A DNA stretch of 18,718 nt from Oscillospiraceae bacterium (GCA_009782405.1 WRJC01000058.1:1-18718); one strand, 5' to 3'; positions 6,714 through 14,737 are shown, counted from the first letter of the stretch. Numbers and translations: made by a program. The notes: generated from the letters alone by a model not told the origin.

Positions 6714-8459
6714 TTATCGATACCATTTCGCCTGTGCCTCGTACAGCCTTGCGTATTCGCCGCCAGCCGCCAGTAAAACTTCGTGCGCCCCGTCCTCGGC
6801 GATTTCGCCGTCTTTCATAACGATTATCCTGTCAACCAACTTGCACAAACCGACGCGGTGAGATATGATAAGCGCCGTTTTGCCTTCTGCCACCGCAATG
6901 AATTTTGAGAGTATTTCCGTTTCGATAAGCGGGTCGAGCGCGCTTGTCGGCTCGTCAAGCACAATCAGCTCGCTGTTCTTGAATAATCCCCGCGCAATCG
7001 CCAGCTTTTGCCACCCGCCGCCGGACAATTCCCTGCCGCCAAATTCGCGTCCCATCATATCATCAAGACCTATATCCTCATCAACGCCCGCGTCAGCCAA
7101 CGCCGATCTGACGCTTAAATCATCGGACAATCGGGATATATCGGATATGGCTGCATTTTCACGCATTGTCAGGCTGTACGATACAAAATCCTGCGCTATC
7201 GCGGAAATGCCCGAATAAAAGCTGCCCTTTGCAAAATCATCGACGGGGATTCCATCGTACAAAACTTGCCCGTTTTCCGGCGGATATAGTCCGAGCAGTA
7301 CCTTTGAAAGCGTGGTTTTTCCGCTCCCGTTTTCGCCGAGGATCGCGATTTTTTCACCCTTGCGTATTGTCAGGTTGAGCGGCTTTAATGCGTAGTTTTC
7401 GCTGTTCGGGTATTTGAAACTGACGTTATTGAGCGTGATGTTTTCGCGCAGGCCGGGATATTCCGTCGCCCCGTTCTGTTCTTCCGGCATATCGAGGAAT
7501 GTGTAATAATCCCCGGCATACGATATCCGTTCCGTGAACCATCCGAATGCCTCCAAAAAGTTTTGCATACTGTTTTGCAGGCTCAAAAATGCCCCGATTG
7601 CCGCGCCGAATACCCCGATGCTCACTTGTCCGCATAGGGCAAACACAAGCACGATTATCACGGAAGCGCCGTAACCGATAATGCGAAAACCGTCGCACAG
7701 AAGAAGCGATATGGCGTCCTTTTTCTCGACAGCCCATAATTCTTCATTCACTTCATCACGGACGTCACGCCATTTGTCTGTTACATATCCGTCAAAACCC
7801 ATCACCCGCATCTCTTTTGCGGTCTGCCGGGCAGTAAAAAGCTCCCACAAATATGAAAGCAAGCGCGTTTTTTTCGCTTGATGGCTCTTCACATGATAAA
7901 ACTCTTTGCCCCGGATTATCCGAGCGAAAAGATACGGAAGTACCGACAAAAAGGATAAAGGCAACAGCCAAAAATTGTATGCCGCCATGACCGCCGCTAT
8001 GCTGACGACCTGAATGCCCGCGCGAATGAACCTAAACGAATGATTGAATATCGCGGAAAGCGATTCATCGTTGACTGCTTTTTCCGTGCGTTCTTTCTTG
8101 TTCAGAGTATCTGCGTTTTCAAAGGTGATGAGCGGAAGTTTCGCCAGTTTTTCATATAGCGCAATGCGGAAAAAAGCAGTGCCTTTTTCGTAAATCCCGG
8201 CGTTGAGCGCGATGCTTCTGACATACACAAGCAAATCGTTGACAAGATAAACCCCAAGATATAGCCCCGCGTAAAGATACAGCTCGTTTTGCATGGGGTT
8301 TCCATCCAGAACCTGCATGGCGCTATCAAAAAATCTGACTGAAATAAATGTAATAACAGCAGGAGTAAACGCGCCATAAAGATAATCAAGCGTGGTGATG
8401 AGCGCCGAAAACGGCATCCATTTGAAAATGCTTTTATATATCCGAAGTATGTATTTCAT
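6714..8459 (-). CDS. ABC exporter half-transporter, subunit 2 of pair B
   Basis: 581 residues, one complete membrane-plus-ATPase half-transporter. It starts at 8459 in a 4-base ATGA overlap with the stop of the upstream gene, with AGGGGGTG as ribosome site. ATPase motifs: Walker [10 protein letters not shown] 375-383, Q-loop in AIAQDFVSY, signature LSGGGWQ 478-484, Walker B D502/E503, switch H534. The signature has Gly in place of the usual Gln followed by WQ. The xWQK form is common in lantibiotic-type exporters (NisT/SpaT group), so a peptide or amphiphile export role is possible, but no precursor peptide or modification enzyme is present here. It lacks the KDIRLYN loop of pairs A and C, so this pair belongs to another branch. 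It converges on pair A with 20 bases between stops. Confidence 0.9.
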   Translation of the reverse strand: MKYILRIYKSIFKWMPFSALITTLDYLYGAFTPAVITFISVRFFDSAMQVLDGNPMQNELYLYAGLYLGVYLVNDLLVYVRSIALNAGIYEKGTAFFRIALYEKLAKLPLITFENADTLNKKERTEKAVNDESLSAIFNHSFRFIRAGIQVVSIAAVMAAYNFWLLPLSFLSVLPYLFARIIRGKEFYHVKSHQAKKTRLLSYLWELFTARQTAKEMRVMGFDGYVTDKWRDVRDEVNEELWAVEKKDAISLLLCDGFRIIGYGASVIIVLVFALCGQVSIGVFGAAIGAFLSLQNSMQNFLEAFGWFTERISYAGDYYTFLDMPEEQNGATEYPGLRENITLNNVSFKYPNSENYALKPLNLTIRKGEKIAILGENGSGKTTLSKVLLGLYPPENGQVLYDGIPVDDFAKGSFYSGISAIAQDFVSYSLTMRENAAISDISRLSDDLSVRSALADAGVDEDIGLDDMMGREFGGRELSGGGWQKLAIARGLFKNSELIVLDEPTSALDPLIETEILSKFIAVAEGKTALIISHRVGLCKLVDRIIVMKDGEIAEDGAHEVLLAAGGEYARLYEAQAKWYR

Positions 8460-10234
8460 ACGGGCTCACCCCCTGCGGCGGACGATGAATACCACGCGCT
8501 TTGACTCGCGTACATACGCGAGTACAAACCACCCGCCGCCATCAAATCGGCATGACCGCCCATTTCCAAAACAACACCATCCGACAACACTGCGATTTTA
8601 TCCGCCATCCTCGCGCTTGCCAGTCGGTGAGAAATCATTATGCAACCCCGGTTTTTTGTCACTTCCGCAAAGCTGTTATACATATTGCTTTCGGCGACCG
8701 GGTCAAGCGAAGCGGTCGGTTCGTCGAGGATTACAAACGCGCTGTCCGGCAGGCACGCCCGCGCAACCGCGACGCGCTGCCACTCGCCGCCGGATATGTC
8801 CACGCCGTTTTCCTCCAGTTTGCCAAGCGGCGCATCGAGTTCGGCAATCCCGTCGGCAAGCCCCATTTTAAGCGCATTTTGTAACGCATTATCGTCATGC
8901 AGTTTCGATAAATCGCCGAACGCCACGTTTTCGCGGAGCGTCAGAGTGTATTTGCAAAAATCCTGAAAAACCACGCTGAACACGCGGCGCAGAGCGGCGG
9001 CGTTTACCGTTTGGATATCCATGCCGTTAATAAGTATGCGGCCGCTGTCCGGCTTGTATAGTCTGCACAGGAGCTTGATGATTGTGGATTTTCCCGCGCC
9101 GTTCTCGCCGACAAGCGCGACGCGCTCGCCTTGATTCACCTCGAAGCTGACGCCGTTTAGAATTTTTATGTCCGTTTTGGGATATGTAAATACTACGTTT
9201 TCAAAAACGATATGCGGCGGTTCATCGGTCAACGGTTCGCCCTCGCTTTGCATCTCCGGCAGGGCTAAAAACTTGTAATAGTGTTCCATTAAAAGATACC
9301 GCTGACGCAAATTCTGCACCGTATGGGAAAGCATGTCCGCGTTCTGTAAGATAACCCATGTTGAGGTTATCAGCGCCGTAAACAATCCGATTGTAATACT
9401 GCCGTTTATGATGGCAGACACAAAACCGAGCACGATAAAAAAAGACCAGCACTTGAAAAGGATTGTGCTGATAAGGAAAAATTTTTGAGAGCGGATTGTG
9501 GTTTTTACGCGGGTATCGAGAACATCACGGGAAATGCCGCGCCATTTCTTGGCTATGTAATCCGCCGCGCGGAATATTTTAAGCTCAAACAACGGCGATT
9601 TATTTGACAGCAGCCCGCCGAGATAGTGCATTTTTCGCTCGTCTGCGGACTGTTCGTTGAACATCGTATTCATCATATTGGCGGCTTTGAAATCAAGCCA
9701 TATCATCGGCACAAGCAGCGCCGCGAAACCTACGACAAACCACCATCCGGCTTGCGCGAAAATCAACGCCGCGCCGACCACGCCTACCATGCACTCAAGC
9801 ACGCCGAGTATCGTGAGAAATAATTGAAAAACTTTGTACTGGGGGTCGGAGGACATACGCTGCAAAGTGTCCTGTACGTCTTTATCTTCAAAGCAGGCGT
9901 AATCAAGCCGCTTGAATTTCTCCAGCACATCCGGCGTCATTGCGATAGTGAGCTTGCGCCGGATCGACACATACAAGATGCCACTGAGGAAACCGCCGCC
10001 GACTGCGCTGAAAAACAGCATGGAAAACAATAACAATGCCACCCATAATATCAGCCCGTTCCAGGCGGCGCCATTTGTAATAATATTTGCCGCTTCATCG
10101 ATAATGCGCTGCGTGAAGTAAATCGACAGCGGCCCAAGAACCGCCGACAGACCGATTTGAACTATTTTCAAAACGGTCAGCCCCGGCGCGTACCGAAACA
10201 CTATAGCTACGGATTTTAATGATTTTCGGAACAT
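8456..10234 (-). CDS. ABC exporter half-transporter, subunit 1 of pair B
   Basis: 592 residues, first gene of a two-gene minus-strand operon. The ATG at 10234 has AGAAGG a few bases upstream. Long hydrophobic spans lie near 18-42, 60-92, 145-182 and 252-298. ATPase: Walker [10 protein letters not shown] 376-384, [10 protein letters not shown]-loop, signature ISGGEWQ 480-486, Walker B D504/E505, switch H536, all intact. Like its partner it has the WQ form of the signature seen in lantibiotic-type transporters. It is divergent from the sigma-factor gene at 10361, with 126 bases between starts, which suggests that sigma factor may govern the exporter. Its own promoter has an ordinary TATAAT box, however, so that link is not proven. 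Confidence 0.9.
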   Translation of the reverse strand: MFRKSLKSVAIVFRYAPGLTVLKIVQIGLSAVLGPLSIYFTQRIIDEAANIITNGAAWNGLILWVALLLFSMLFFSAVGGGFLSGILYVSIRRKLTIAMTPDVLEKFKRLDYACFEDKDVQDTLQRMSSDPQYKVFQLFLTILGVLECMVGVVGAALIFAQAGWWFVVGFAALLVPMIWLDFKAANMMNTMFNEQSADERKMHYLGGLLSNKSPLFELKIFRAADYIAKKWRGISRDVLDTRVKTTIRSQKFFLISTILFKCWSFFIVLGFVSAIINGSITIGLFTALITSTWVILQNADMLSHTVQNLRQRYLLMEHYYKFLALPEMQSEGEPLTDEPPHIVFENVVFTYPKTDIKILNGVSFEVNQGERVALVGENGAGKSTIIKLLCRLYKPDSGRILINGMDIQTVNAAALRRVFSVVFQDFCKYTLTLRENVAFGDLSKLHDDNALQNALKMGLADGIAELDAPLGKLEENGVDISGGEWQRVAVARACLPDSAFVILDEPTASLDPVAESNMYNSFAEVTKNRGCIMISHRLASARMADKIAVLSDGVVLEMGGHADLMAAGGLYSRMYASQSAWYSSSAAGGEPV

Positions 10235-10269
10235 GGCTTACCTTCTTGAATATGAAAAGTTTTTCTTAT

Positions 10270-10278
10270 ATTATACCA
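10270..10278 (-). promoter_or_regulatory. Extended -10 promoter for ABC pair B
   Basis: On the minus strand TGGTATAAT (10278-10270) is an extended -10 element about 36 bases before the ATG at 10234. No good -35 is visible at 17 bases. Confidence 0.55.
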
Positions 10279-10306
10279 CAATAATAAAAATATTTTTAAT
10301 TTGTTA

Positions 10307-10338
10307 TGCAACCTTTTTTTAATTCCCCGCACTATATT
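10307..10338 (+). promoter_or_regulatory. Candidate ECF-type promoter of the sigma-factor gene
   Basis: TGCAACC followed by a T run (10307-10320) resembles the AAC-containing -35 element of ECF sigma promoters, and CGCACTATATT (10328-10338) stands about 15 bases downstream of TGCAAC where a CGTCTA-like -10 would be. Firmicute ECF genes are often autoregulated from such TGNAACCTTTT promoters. TATATT at 10333-10338 could alternatively be an ordinary -10 box. Confidence 0.5.
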
Positions 10339-10360
10339 AGCGAAAGGGGGTGCGAACGGT

Positions 10361-12022
10361 ATGTCGGATAACAACCACACCGAAAAATTAATACAGCTTT
10401 TTGCCGATGAATATTTTGAAAAACTTTATTATTTTTGTTTGAAAAAAGTAAGCAATGATAATGAAGCCGAAGATTTGGCGGCAGACATTGCGTTGAATAT
10501 AATTCAAGAATTAAGAAAAGGAACAGAGCCTGATAATTTTTCAGCGTGGGTTTGGAAAATTGCGAGAAACAAATATTCTGGATGGGCCGATAAAAAACAC
10601 AAGAGATTTATTACGTTTTCCGGAGACGATATTAACGCTCTTGAAGTTCCCGATACATTCAGCCTGGACGATGATTTAATCCTTCAAGAAGATATTAAAT
10701 TGTTGCGCCGCGAGCTGGCTTTTATTTCAAGCGAATACCGGAATGTTGTTATCGCCTATTACATTGAGTACCGCAACATAAATGATATAGCCGCTTCGTT
10801 AAACCTCCCCACCGGGACGGTCAAGTCTAAACTTTCCCGTTCACGAAATATATTGAAAGAGGGAATGGAAATGGCAAGAGAATTTGGTGTATTGAGTTAC
10901 AAGCCGGAAAATATAGGGTTTATGATGAACGGAAGTTCCGGCAAAAATGGCGAACCGTGGTCTGTGATAAGTAGAAAATTGATTAAAAATATCCTCCTTG
11001 CGGCTTACAGGACGCCTTCGACAGCGGAAGAACTCGCAATCGAGTTAGGCGTGGCTTTAACATACTTGGAAGATGAATTGGAATTTTTGTCTTGGGACGG
11101 TTTTCTCCGCAAAAACGGGAAGAAGTATGAAACAAACTTTTTTATCGTAAGCGCAAAAGCACAAGAGAGTATTTACGCGCACCTCAAATCAATCACGCCC
11201 GCATTGACAAATAAACTCATAGCGTTAATAGAGAATCAAGTGAAAGGTTTTGAAGAAAACGGTTATCAATGGCACGAGGGTTATCAGCCTTACGACGATA
11301 TGAAGTGGGCGATGCTGATGTTGAAAATCGACGAAGTTTCATTCGGAGTCTTAGGCGATGCTGAAAAAGGCAATGATTATTCTGCCGATGCAAAACTCAG
11401 CAAATACGGGCGAACAATACGACCTGACGGCGGGGAGTGGGATTTGCTTGGTCTGGAAGAATATGACGGTGAACGACCGGATTTTGTCGGCAGTCACGGC
11501 TGCGGCGTAGGCAAACCTGAAAACGCAGAATACGTTAATTTCATTCAATTTAAGTTCAAATACAAAGGCATTGAGCATAAAACCCCGGTAAATTTAACTC
11601 ATGAAGAAGGACTTGCTCTTGTCGCGGCGGCAAAACAAAACACAAACGGAATCGAGCAGCGGGTTTTCGATAATTTAATGAAGCACGGCTATCTTGAAAA
11701 GTCAAAAAGCGGCTATAAGCCGACATTCCGTGTCACTTTTAACGATAAAATCGGTGAAATGACCGCAGACCAATCCGAAAAGCACGATCGCTTGTATTGG
11801 GAAGTATATAATATCGCGTTGGAGCATTATCAGTTTTGCCGCGAAATCATATACCGTGAAATACCTGATTTTTTCAAAAACGATCATTATCAGATATATC
11901 ATGCCTGCGCTAATATTTTTTCAATGCGGGGCGCGGTGCTGGAAGGAGCATTGGAAAATGGTTATATCAGTTGCGCCGACAATGACGAAAGAAAAATGTT
12001 AGGAGCATATTTGATAATATAA
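10361..12022 (+). CDS. ECF-like sigma-70 factor with long C-terminal extension
   Basis: 553 residues from ATG 10361, chosen because AAAGGGGGTG lies about ten bases upstream; in-frame codons back to 10301 run through the promoter. Residues 7-80 match sigma region 2 (YFEKLYYFCLKKVSNDNEAEDLAADI, shown here only as a pattern of alternating acid and aromatic residues, and FSAWVWKIARNKY). Residues about 112-170 match region 4, with the helix-turn-helix DIAASLNLPTGTVKSKLSR. The remaining 370 residues are not a usual sigma part: about 201-260 looks like a winged helix (STAEELAIELGVALTYLEDEL), about 370-385 holds a GSHGCG motif, and about 430-460 looks like a second winged-helix-like segment. Such extensions often replace an anti-sigma factor as sensor or regulator; the domain itself is not recognised. 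The C-terminal codons are duplicated at 12850. Confidence 0.82.
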   Translation: MSDNNHTEKLIQLFADEYFEKLYYFCLKKVSNDNEAEDLAADIALNIIQELRKGTEPDNFSAWVWKIARNKYSGWADKKHKRFITFSGDDINALEVPDTFSLDDDLILQEDIKLLRRELAFISSEYRNVVIAYYIEYRNINDIAASLNLPTGTVKSKLSRSRNILKEGMEMAREFGVLSYKPENIGFMMNGSSGKNGEPWSVISRKLIKNILLAAYRTPSTAEELAIELGVALTYLEDELEFLSWDGFLRKNGKKYETNFFIVSAKAQESIYAHLKSITPALTNKLIALIENQVKGFEENGYQWHEGYQPYDDMKWAMLMLKIDEVSFGVLGDAEKGNDYSADAKLSKYGRTIRPDGGEWDLLGLEEYDGERPDFVGSHGCGVGKPENAEYVNFIQFKFKYKGIEHKTPVNLTHEEGLALVAAAKQNTNGIEQRVFDNLMKHGYLEKSKSGYKPTFRVTFNDKIGEMTADQSEKHDRLYWEVYNIALEHYQFCREIIYREIPDFFKNDHYQIYHACANIFSMRGAVLEGALENGYISCADNDERKMLGAYLII

Positions 12023-12028
12023 TCGCAT
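11972..12028 (+). repeat. 57-bp direct repeat, left copy
   Basis: Covers the last 17 codons of the sigma-factor gene, including its stop, plus six bases (ends CGCAT). It is identical base for base to 12850-12906. The two copies flank the block with the PIN gene pair. Confidence 0.95.
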
Positions 12029-12100
12029 GATATAATCGTATCCCGGTTTTTTATGCCCTTTATGTTCTTCGTGGTCAACCTTGCCGTATAAAAAACCTAT
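12026..12100 (-). pseudogene. 75-bp fragment of a GNAT acetyltransferase gene
   Basis: Aligns without gaps to 14142-14216 inside the triple-GNAT gene, with four differences in 75 bases. It encodes the equivalent of residues 74-98 (IGFLYGKVDHEEHKGH and onward) in the same orientation, with two substitutions in that stretch (N to K, G to D). There is no start codon or further homology on either side, so it is a remnant. Its first three bases (CAT) coincide with the end of the left 57-bp repeat. Confidence 0.85.
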
Positions 12101-12115
12101 TTTGACACTCTCCTG

Positions 12116-12292
12116 TTATACCGTTCGGGGCTTTGCGCTTTCGATTATTTTGAAGCCGTATTTTTGCGCGGCGGCTTCCGCAATTTTATTTGTACGCTCC
12201 GCTCTCTGTGCGGGGGTCATGTCTTTTGTTTTTTCGTAAATCGCAAGTCGAATTTTATTGACCTCTTGCTCGATAGGGCTAATCGCTTTCAT
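12116..12292 (-). CDS. Small protein paired with PIN-domain gene, possible antitoxin
   Basis: 58 residues starting MKAISPIEQEVNKIRLAIYE. The ATG at 12292 overlaps the end of the PIN gene by 14 bases in another frame, with GGAGG about ten bases upstream, so it is probably translationally coupled. An in-frame extension back to 12367 has no ribosome site and lies within the PIN coding sequence. The sequence is charged and helical (EVNKIRLAIYEKTKDMTPAQ), like the short proteins often found directly downstream of PIN proteins of this subgroup; it shows no ribbon-helix-helix or AbrB pattern. Its place after the toxin is the reverse of classical VapBC order. Calling it an antitoxin is inference. Confidence 0.65.
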   Translation of the reverse strand: MKAISPIEQEVNKIRLAIYEKTKDMTPAQRAERTNKIAEAAAQKYGFKIIESAKPRTV

Positions 12293-12755
12293 TTTCCACA
12301 ACCTCCATCGGATTAAAGATTTCCACGGCACGGTAGCCGTTAATGGCGTTAATGCTCCCTGTTGCAAGTTTGGTTTTGCGCTTGACGATGTGCTGAAAGT
12401 TCATGCTGATTATCAAGTCCAAGTCATTCACGGCGGCAACGGCGATATGCACTCCATCGGTGCGGTATTTTATCGGTATCACACTTTCCGAAACGTAAAT
12501 GTCTGCTAACTTTTCCGCTTCCTCGCTCACGCTCAAAACTGTTATTTTATATTCACCGATAAGCGAAAACATCTTTTCGTATTTTTCGGTTGAGGCTTCC
12601 GTAAGTTCCTCAATCACCGCGCCCGAAGTGAACGCTTCATATTTCCCCGCCGCAATCTCTTGAAACAGTTTTACGGTAGCGGCATGGGCTTCCCTGTCCT
12701 CGTCAAAATAGAAATTGAACAGGGTGGTTTCCAAATATATTCTCTGCTTCCTCAT
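12279..12755 (-). CDS. PIN-domain protein (VapC-like putative ribonuclease toxin)
   Basis: 158 residues; ATG 12755 behind AGGGGGTAACGGTTT. The N-terminus IYLETTLFNFYFDEDR carries the first acidic position (E9, Glu instead of the usual Asp). E49/E50 in AVIEELTEA and D100 in DGVHIAVAAVNDLDLIISMNF supply the other metal-binding acids, and N119 occupies the fourth position. The C-terminus GYRAVEIFNPMEVV is typical of a PIN subgroup found beside very small partner proteins. Family members are usually Mg-dependent RNases acting on tRNA, rRNA or mRNA; the target here cannot be told. It has its own strong promoter and lies inside a block flanked by 57-bp direct repeats, as expected for a mobile toxin-antitoxin cassette. 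Confidence 0.85.
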   Translation of the reverse strand: MRKQRIYLETTLFNFYFDEDREAHAATVKLFQEIAAGKYEAFTSGAVIEELTEASTEKYEKMFSLIGEYKITVLSVSEEAEKLADIYVSESVIPIKYRTDGVHIAVAAVNDLDLIISMNFQHIVKRKTKLATGSINAINGYRAVEIFNPMEVVENESD

Positions 12756-12782
12756 AAACCGTTACCCCCTATCGCAAACTTC

Positions 12783-12811
12783 ATTGTATCACGAAAAACT
12801 GATTTTTTCAA
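12783..12811 (-). promoter_or_regulatory. Promoter of the PIN gene pair
   Basis: On the minus strand TTGAAA (12811-12806), 17-base spacer, TACAAT (12788-12783) with TGA directly before it as an extended -10. It lies within the inserted block, so the gene pair is self-sufficient. Confidence 0.75.
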
Positions 12812-12849
12812 TAACGAATTTGTAAACATTCGCAACGCTTGCCCCCGAC

Positions 12850-12906
12850 TGCGCCGACAATGACGAAAGAAAAATGTTAGGAGCATATTTGATAATATAA
12901 TCGCAT
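12850..12906 (+). repeat. 57-bp direct repeat, right copy
   Basis: Exact copy of 11972-12028 carrying the end of the sigma-factor reading frame without the rest of the gene. Its last bases (CGCATT) pair with AATGCG at 12914-12919 to make a small hairpin that the left copy lacks, suggesting this side keeps the original downstream flank. Confidence 0.95.
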
Positions 12907-12956
12907 TCTTTGAAATGCGTTTGGGGCTGACTGTTTTGTTATGGCAGTACAGCCCC
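12902..12956. terminator. Two tandem hairpins between convergent genes
   Basis: Hairpin 1: CGCATT (12902-12907) with AATGCG (12914-12919), loop six bases. Hairpin 2: GGGGCTGACTG (12923-12933) with CAGTACAGCCCC (12945-12956), eleven pairs with one bulged A. They lie between the end of the triple-GNAT gene (12975, minus) and the sigma-factor side. Neither has a clean T tract, so terminator function is only probable. Confidence 0.4.
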
Positions 12957-12974
12957 TTAGCTGTTGATTTGAAT

Positions 12975-14435
12975 TTATAAACTTTTTTCAAATGTATAAC
13001 CTTTACCCGTTGTCCCATCAGGATAAGTGCCGTCTTTATATTCTGTCACGATATAACCGCATTTTTCATATAAAGCCTTTGCGGCAATATTATCCCCGGT
13101 CGTTTTTATTCCCATTTTGGTGAAACCCCTTGCTATAACGTATTCCTCGGCATAATTGACGGCGTATGTGCCGGCGCCTTGACGTTGCCATTTATCGCTC
13201 ACGACAAGCATACTTATCCACGCCATTATTTGATTGTTGGGATTGTCAAGCCCGTTCACACGCATCCATGCCACAGGCATCGCGCCTCTACAGACAAGGA
13301 AATTTTGTTCGTCCGGGTCATTCCAAAACGCGGCTTCTTTCCAATCTTTCAAAGAAATGAAACTGCCGTGCAAGGTTTCTCTGTTTTGGGTGTAAAATTT
13401 AAAAATAAATACGGCTTCTTCGGCGGTGGCAGGAATTACGTTATATTCACGGGCTATTCTGCGTTCAAGCATGATCTGTTCTTCACCGTGTATTAAATTG
13501 TCGAACTGTACACAGGGTTTTTCAATAAATCCAAGCGATTTATTCAGATTTATTGAAGCTGTGTGCGTTTTCGCAGTATAGCCGTCAATGATTTCTCCGC
13601 CCATGTCGGATATTTTTTGAATTGCCGTCTGTATCATTTTGCTTGCGATTTTCATGCGACGATATTCCGGCGCAACCGCAAGGTCGCCGTGATACCACCT
13701 TTTTGGATTTTCTTGGTTTTTGAGACAAAATAATCTGCCAACCACGTCATCGCTGGAATTGATCGCAATTACGTTGAAACAATCGCTGGAATATTTTCCG
13801 TCATACACGAAGAATTGGCGTATGTGGTTAAAATCTTTTGGCGTATTTCCACGCCATTGAAAAAAAGCTATCTTTTCCGCAAGTTCATGTGTCAGATATT
13901 CGCTGACGGATATAGCGACAGCATCATGTCCGCGTACGTCTTTTTCCCATATCGCCATATTGTTATGTGGTTGGATTTCGTTTGTCGGCGAAAATCCCAT
14001 TGACCGCCAGAACGCCTCGCCGGAAGCCCTTGTATTGAGATACATTCGCTTTGCGCCATGACCCGAAAAATGCTGTTCCAACCGCCGGAACAATATTCTG
14101 CCATAGCCGTTTCTGCGGTGTTCGGGCTTGATATAAAACTCCATGATATAGCCGTATCCCGGTTTGTTATGCCCCTTATGTTCTTCGTGGTCAACCTTGC
14201 CGTATAAAAAACCTATCGGATCGTCACCTACAAACGCAAGCTCTAAATGTCTGTCATATGCCCCCTGCATATTGATGCAACCTTGCGTAAATTTTAAGAT
14301 AGAATCCTCGCTTGCGGGTTCCTCGTCCGGCTTGTCAGCGTCAAGCTCCCTGTTGTACGGAAACATCAAATCTTTGAGTATCTTGTAATGTTGCGGGTTG
14401 TCCTTTTGGATTTGAATAAATCTGATTTTTTTCAT
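12975..14435 (-). CDS. Triple-GNAT-domain N-acetyltransferase
   Basis: 486 residues; ATG 14435 with AAAAGGGGAAACGAGC before it. Three GNAT domains follow one another, each with its own acetyl-CoA-binding motif A: RRNGYG at 107-112 (domain about 1-165), RRMKIA at 259-264 (about 170-325; its loop is less canonical) and QRQGAG at 417-422 (about 330-486, followed by the usual NIAAKALYEKCGY). Most GNAT enzymes have one domain and some have two, so three is unusual. Substrates could be antibiotics, other amines or protein N-termini; nothing in the sequence decides this. The gene stands alone on its strand behind a leader ORF and a strong hairpin, an arrangement typical of attenuation-controlled genes. 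A diverged 75-bp copy of its residues 74-98 region lies at 12026. Confidence 0.88.
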   Translation of the reverse strand: MKKIRFIQIQKDNPQHYKILKDLMFPYNRELDADKPDEEPASEDSILKFTQGCINMQGAYDRHLELAFVGDDPIGFLYGKVDHEEHKGHNKPGYGYIMEFYIKPEHRRNGYGRILFRRLEQHFSGHGAKRMYLNTRASGEAFWRSMGFSPTNEIQPHNNMAIWEKDVRGHDAVAISVSEYLTHELAEKIAFFQWRGNTPKDFNHIRQFFVYDGKYSSDCFNVIAINSSDDVVGRLFCLKNQENPKRWYHGDLAVAPEYRRMKIASKMIQTAIQKISDMGGEIIDGYTAKTHTASINLNKSLGFIEKPCVQFDNLIHGEEQIMLERRIAREYNVIPATAEEAVFIFKFYTQNRETLHGSFISLKDWKEAAFWNDPDEQNFLVCRGAMPVAWMRVNGLDNPNNQIMAWISMLVVSDKWQRQGAGTYAVNYAEEYVIARGFTKMGIKTTGDNIAAKALYEKCGYIVTEYKDGTYPDGTTGKGYTFEKSL

Positions 14436-14473
14436 GCTCGTTTCCCCTTTTATGATTTTGTTGGAAGTGAAAA

Positions 14474-14496
14474 TGCCCCCGACAAAATCGGGGGCA
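14474..14496 (-). terminator. Strong hairpin between leader ORF and triple-GNAT gene (attenuator candidate)
   Basis: Perfect 9-bp GC-rich stem (TGCCCCCGA with TCGGGGGCA), five-base loop, followed on the minus strand by TTTTCACTT. It sits 39 bases before the GNAT ATG and inside its transcribed leader, so read-through must be controlled or partial. The T tract is short (4). Confidence 0.65.
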
Positions 14497-14525
14497 CCCT
14501 ATACCGTTTCATGAAAGATTACGGG

Positions 14526-14585
14526 TTATCTTTGATAAGCGGACAGGATGGTATTCGATTTTATCGGTAAGTATTTGGTTTTCAT
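14526..14585 (-). CDS. 19-residue leader peptide upstream of the triple-GNAT gene
   Basis: ATG at 14585, preceded by GCGAGGTGGACGAG as ribosome site, encodes MKTKYLPIKSNTILSAYQR and stops at TAA (14528-14526). It lies about 35 bases downstream of a good minus-strand promoter and 30 bases before a terminator-like hairpin, with the GNAT gene beyond. That order (promoter, short ORF, terminator, structural gene) is the layout of ribosome-mediated attenuation in antibiotic-resistance and biosynthetic genes. There is no run of one amino acid, so an antibiotic-stalling rather than a charging signal would be more likely. Translation itself is not proven. Confidence 0.55.
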   Translation of the reverse strand: MKTKYLPIKSNTILSAYQR

Positions 14586-14619
14586 CTCGTCCACCTCGCT
14601 TTCATTTTTAACATAATTC

Positions 14620-14648
14620 ATTTTAGCATAATTTTTTCAAAAATACAA
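14620..14648 (-). promoter_or_regulatory. Promoter for leader ORF and triple-GNAT gene
   Basis: On the minus strand TTGTAT (14648-14643), 17-base spacer, TAAAAT (14625-14620) preceded by TGC, an extended -10. The predicted transcript carries a leader of about 180 bases before the GNAT start. Confidence 0.65.
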
Positions 14649-14704
14649 CGGAAAATTTGAATATAATCAAAAATTGACAATTCGCCATTTTGCAGACAAT
14701 TTTT

Positions 14705-14737
14705 GCGTTTCGTGTCAAAAAATCCGCGTTTCGTACC
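14705..14737 (+). promoter_or_regulatory. Candidate LytTR operator: 21-bp-period direct repeat upstream of ABC pair C
   Basis: GCGTTTCGTGTCAAAA (14705-14720) and GCGTTTCGTACCAAAA (14726-14741) start exactly 21 bases apart and differ at two positions. The CGTAC core and 21-base period match the repeat upstream of pair A (2901-2936). The second copy lies about 25-30 bases before the -10 box. Binding by the regulator encoded at 1487 is inferred. Confidence 0.62.

Noticed and set aside
10301..10360. Upstream in-frame start of the sigma-factor gene at 10301
   Set aside because: It would begin inside the promoter elements and has no ribosome site, whereas ATG 10361 has AAAGGGGGTG at the right distance.
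12923..12956. Hairpin as a definite terminator or attachment site
   Set aside because: The stem is strong but there is no T tract on either strand and no integrase, so only a weak call is justified.
14674..14700. TTGACA at 14674 as the -35 of the pair C promoter
   Set aside because: It lies about 83 bases before the TATGAT box and no good -10 follows at 16-18 bases; transcripts from it would also meet the hairpin at 14721.
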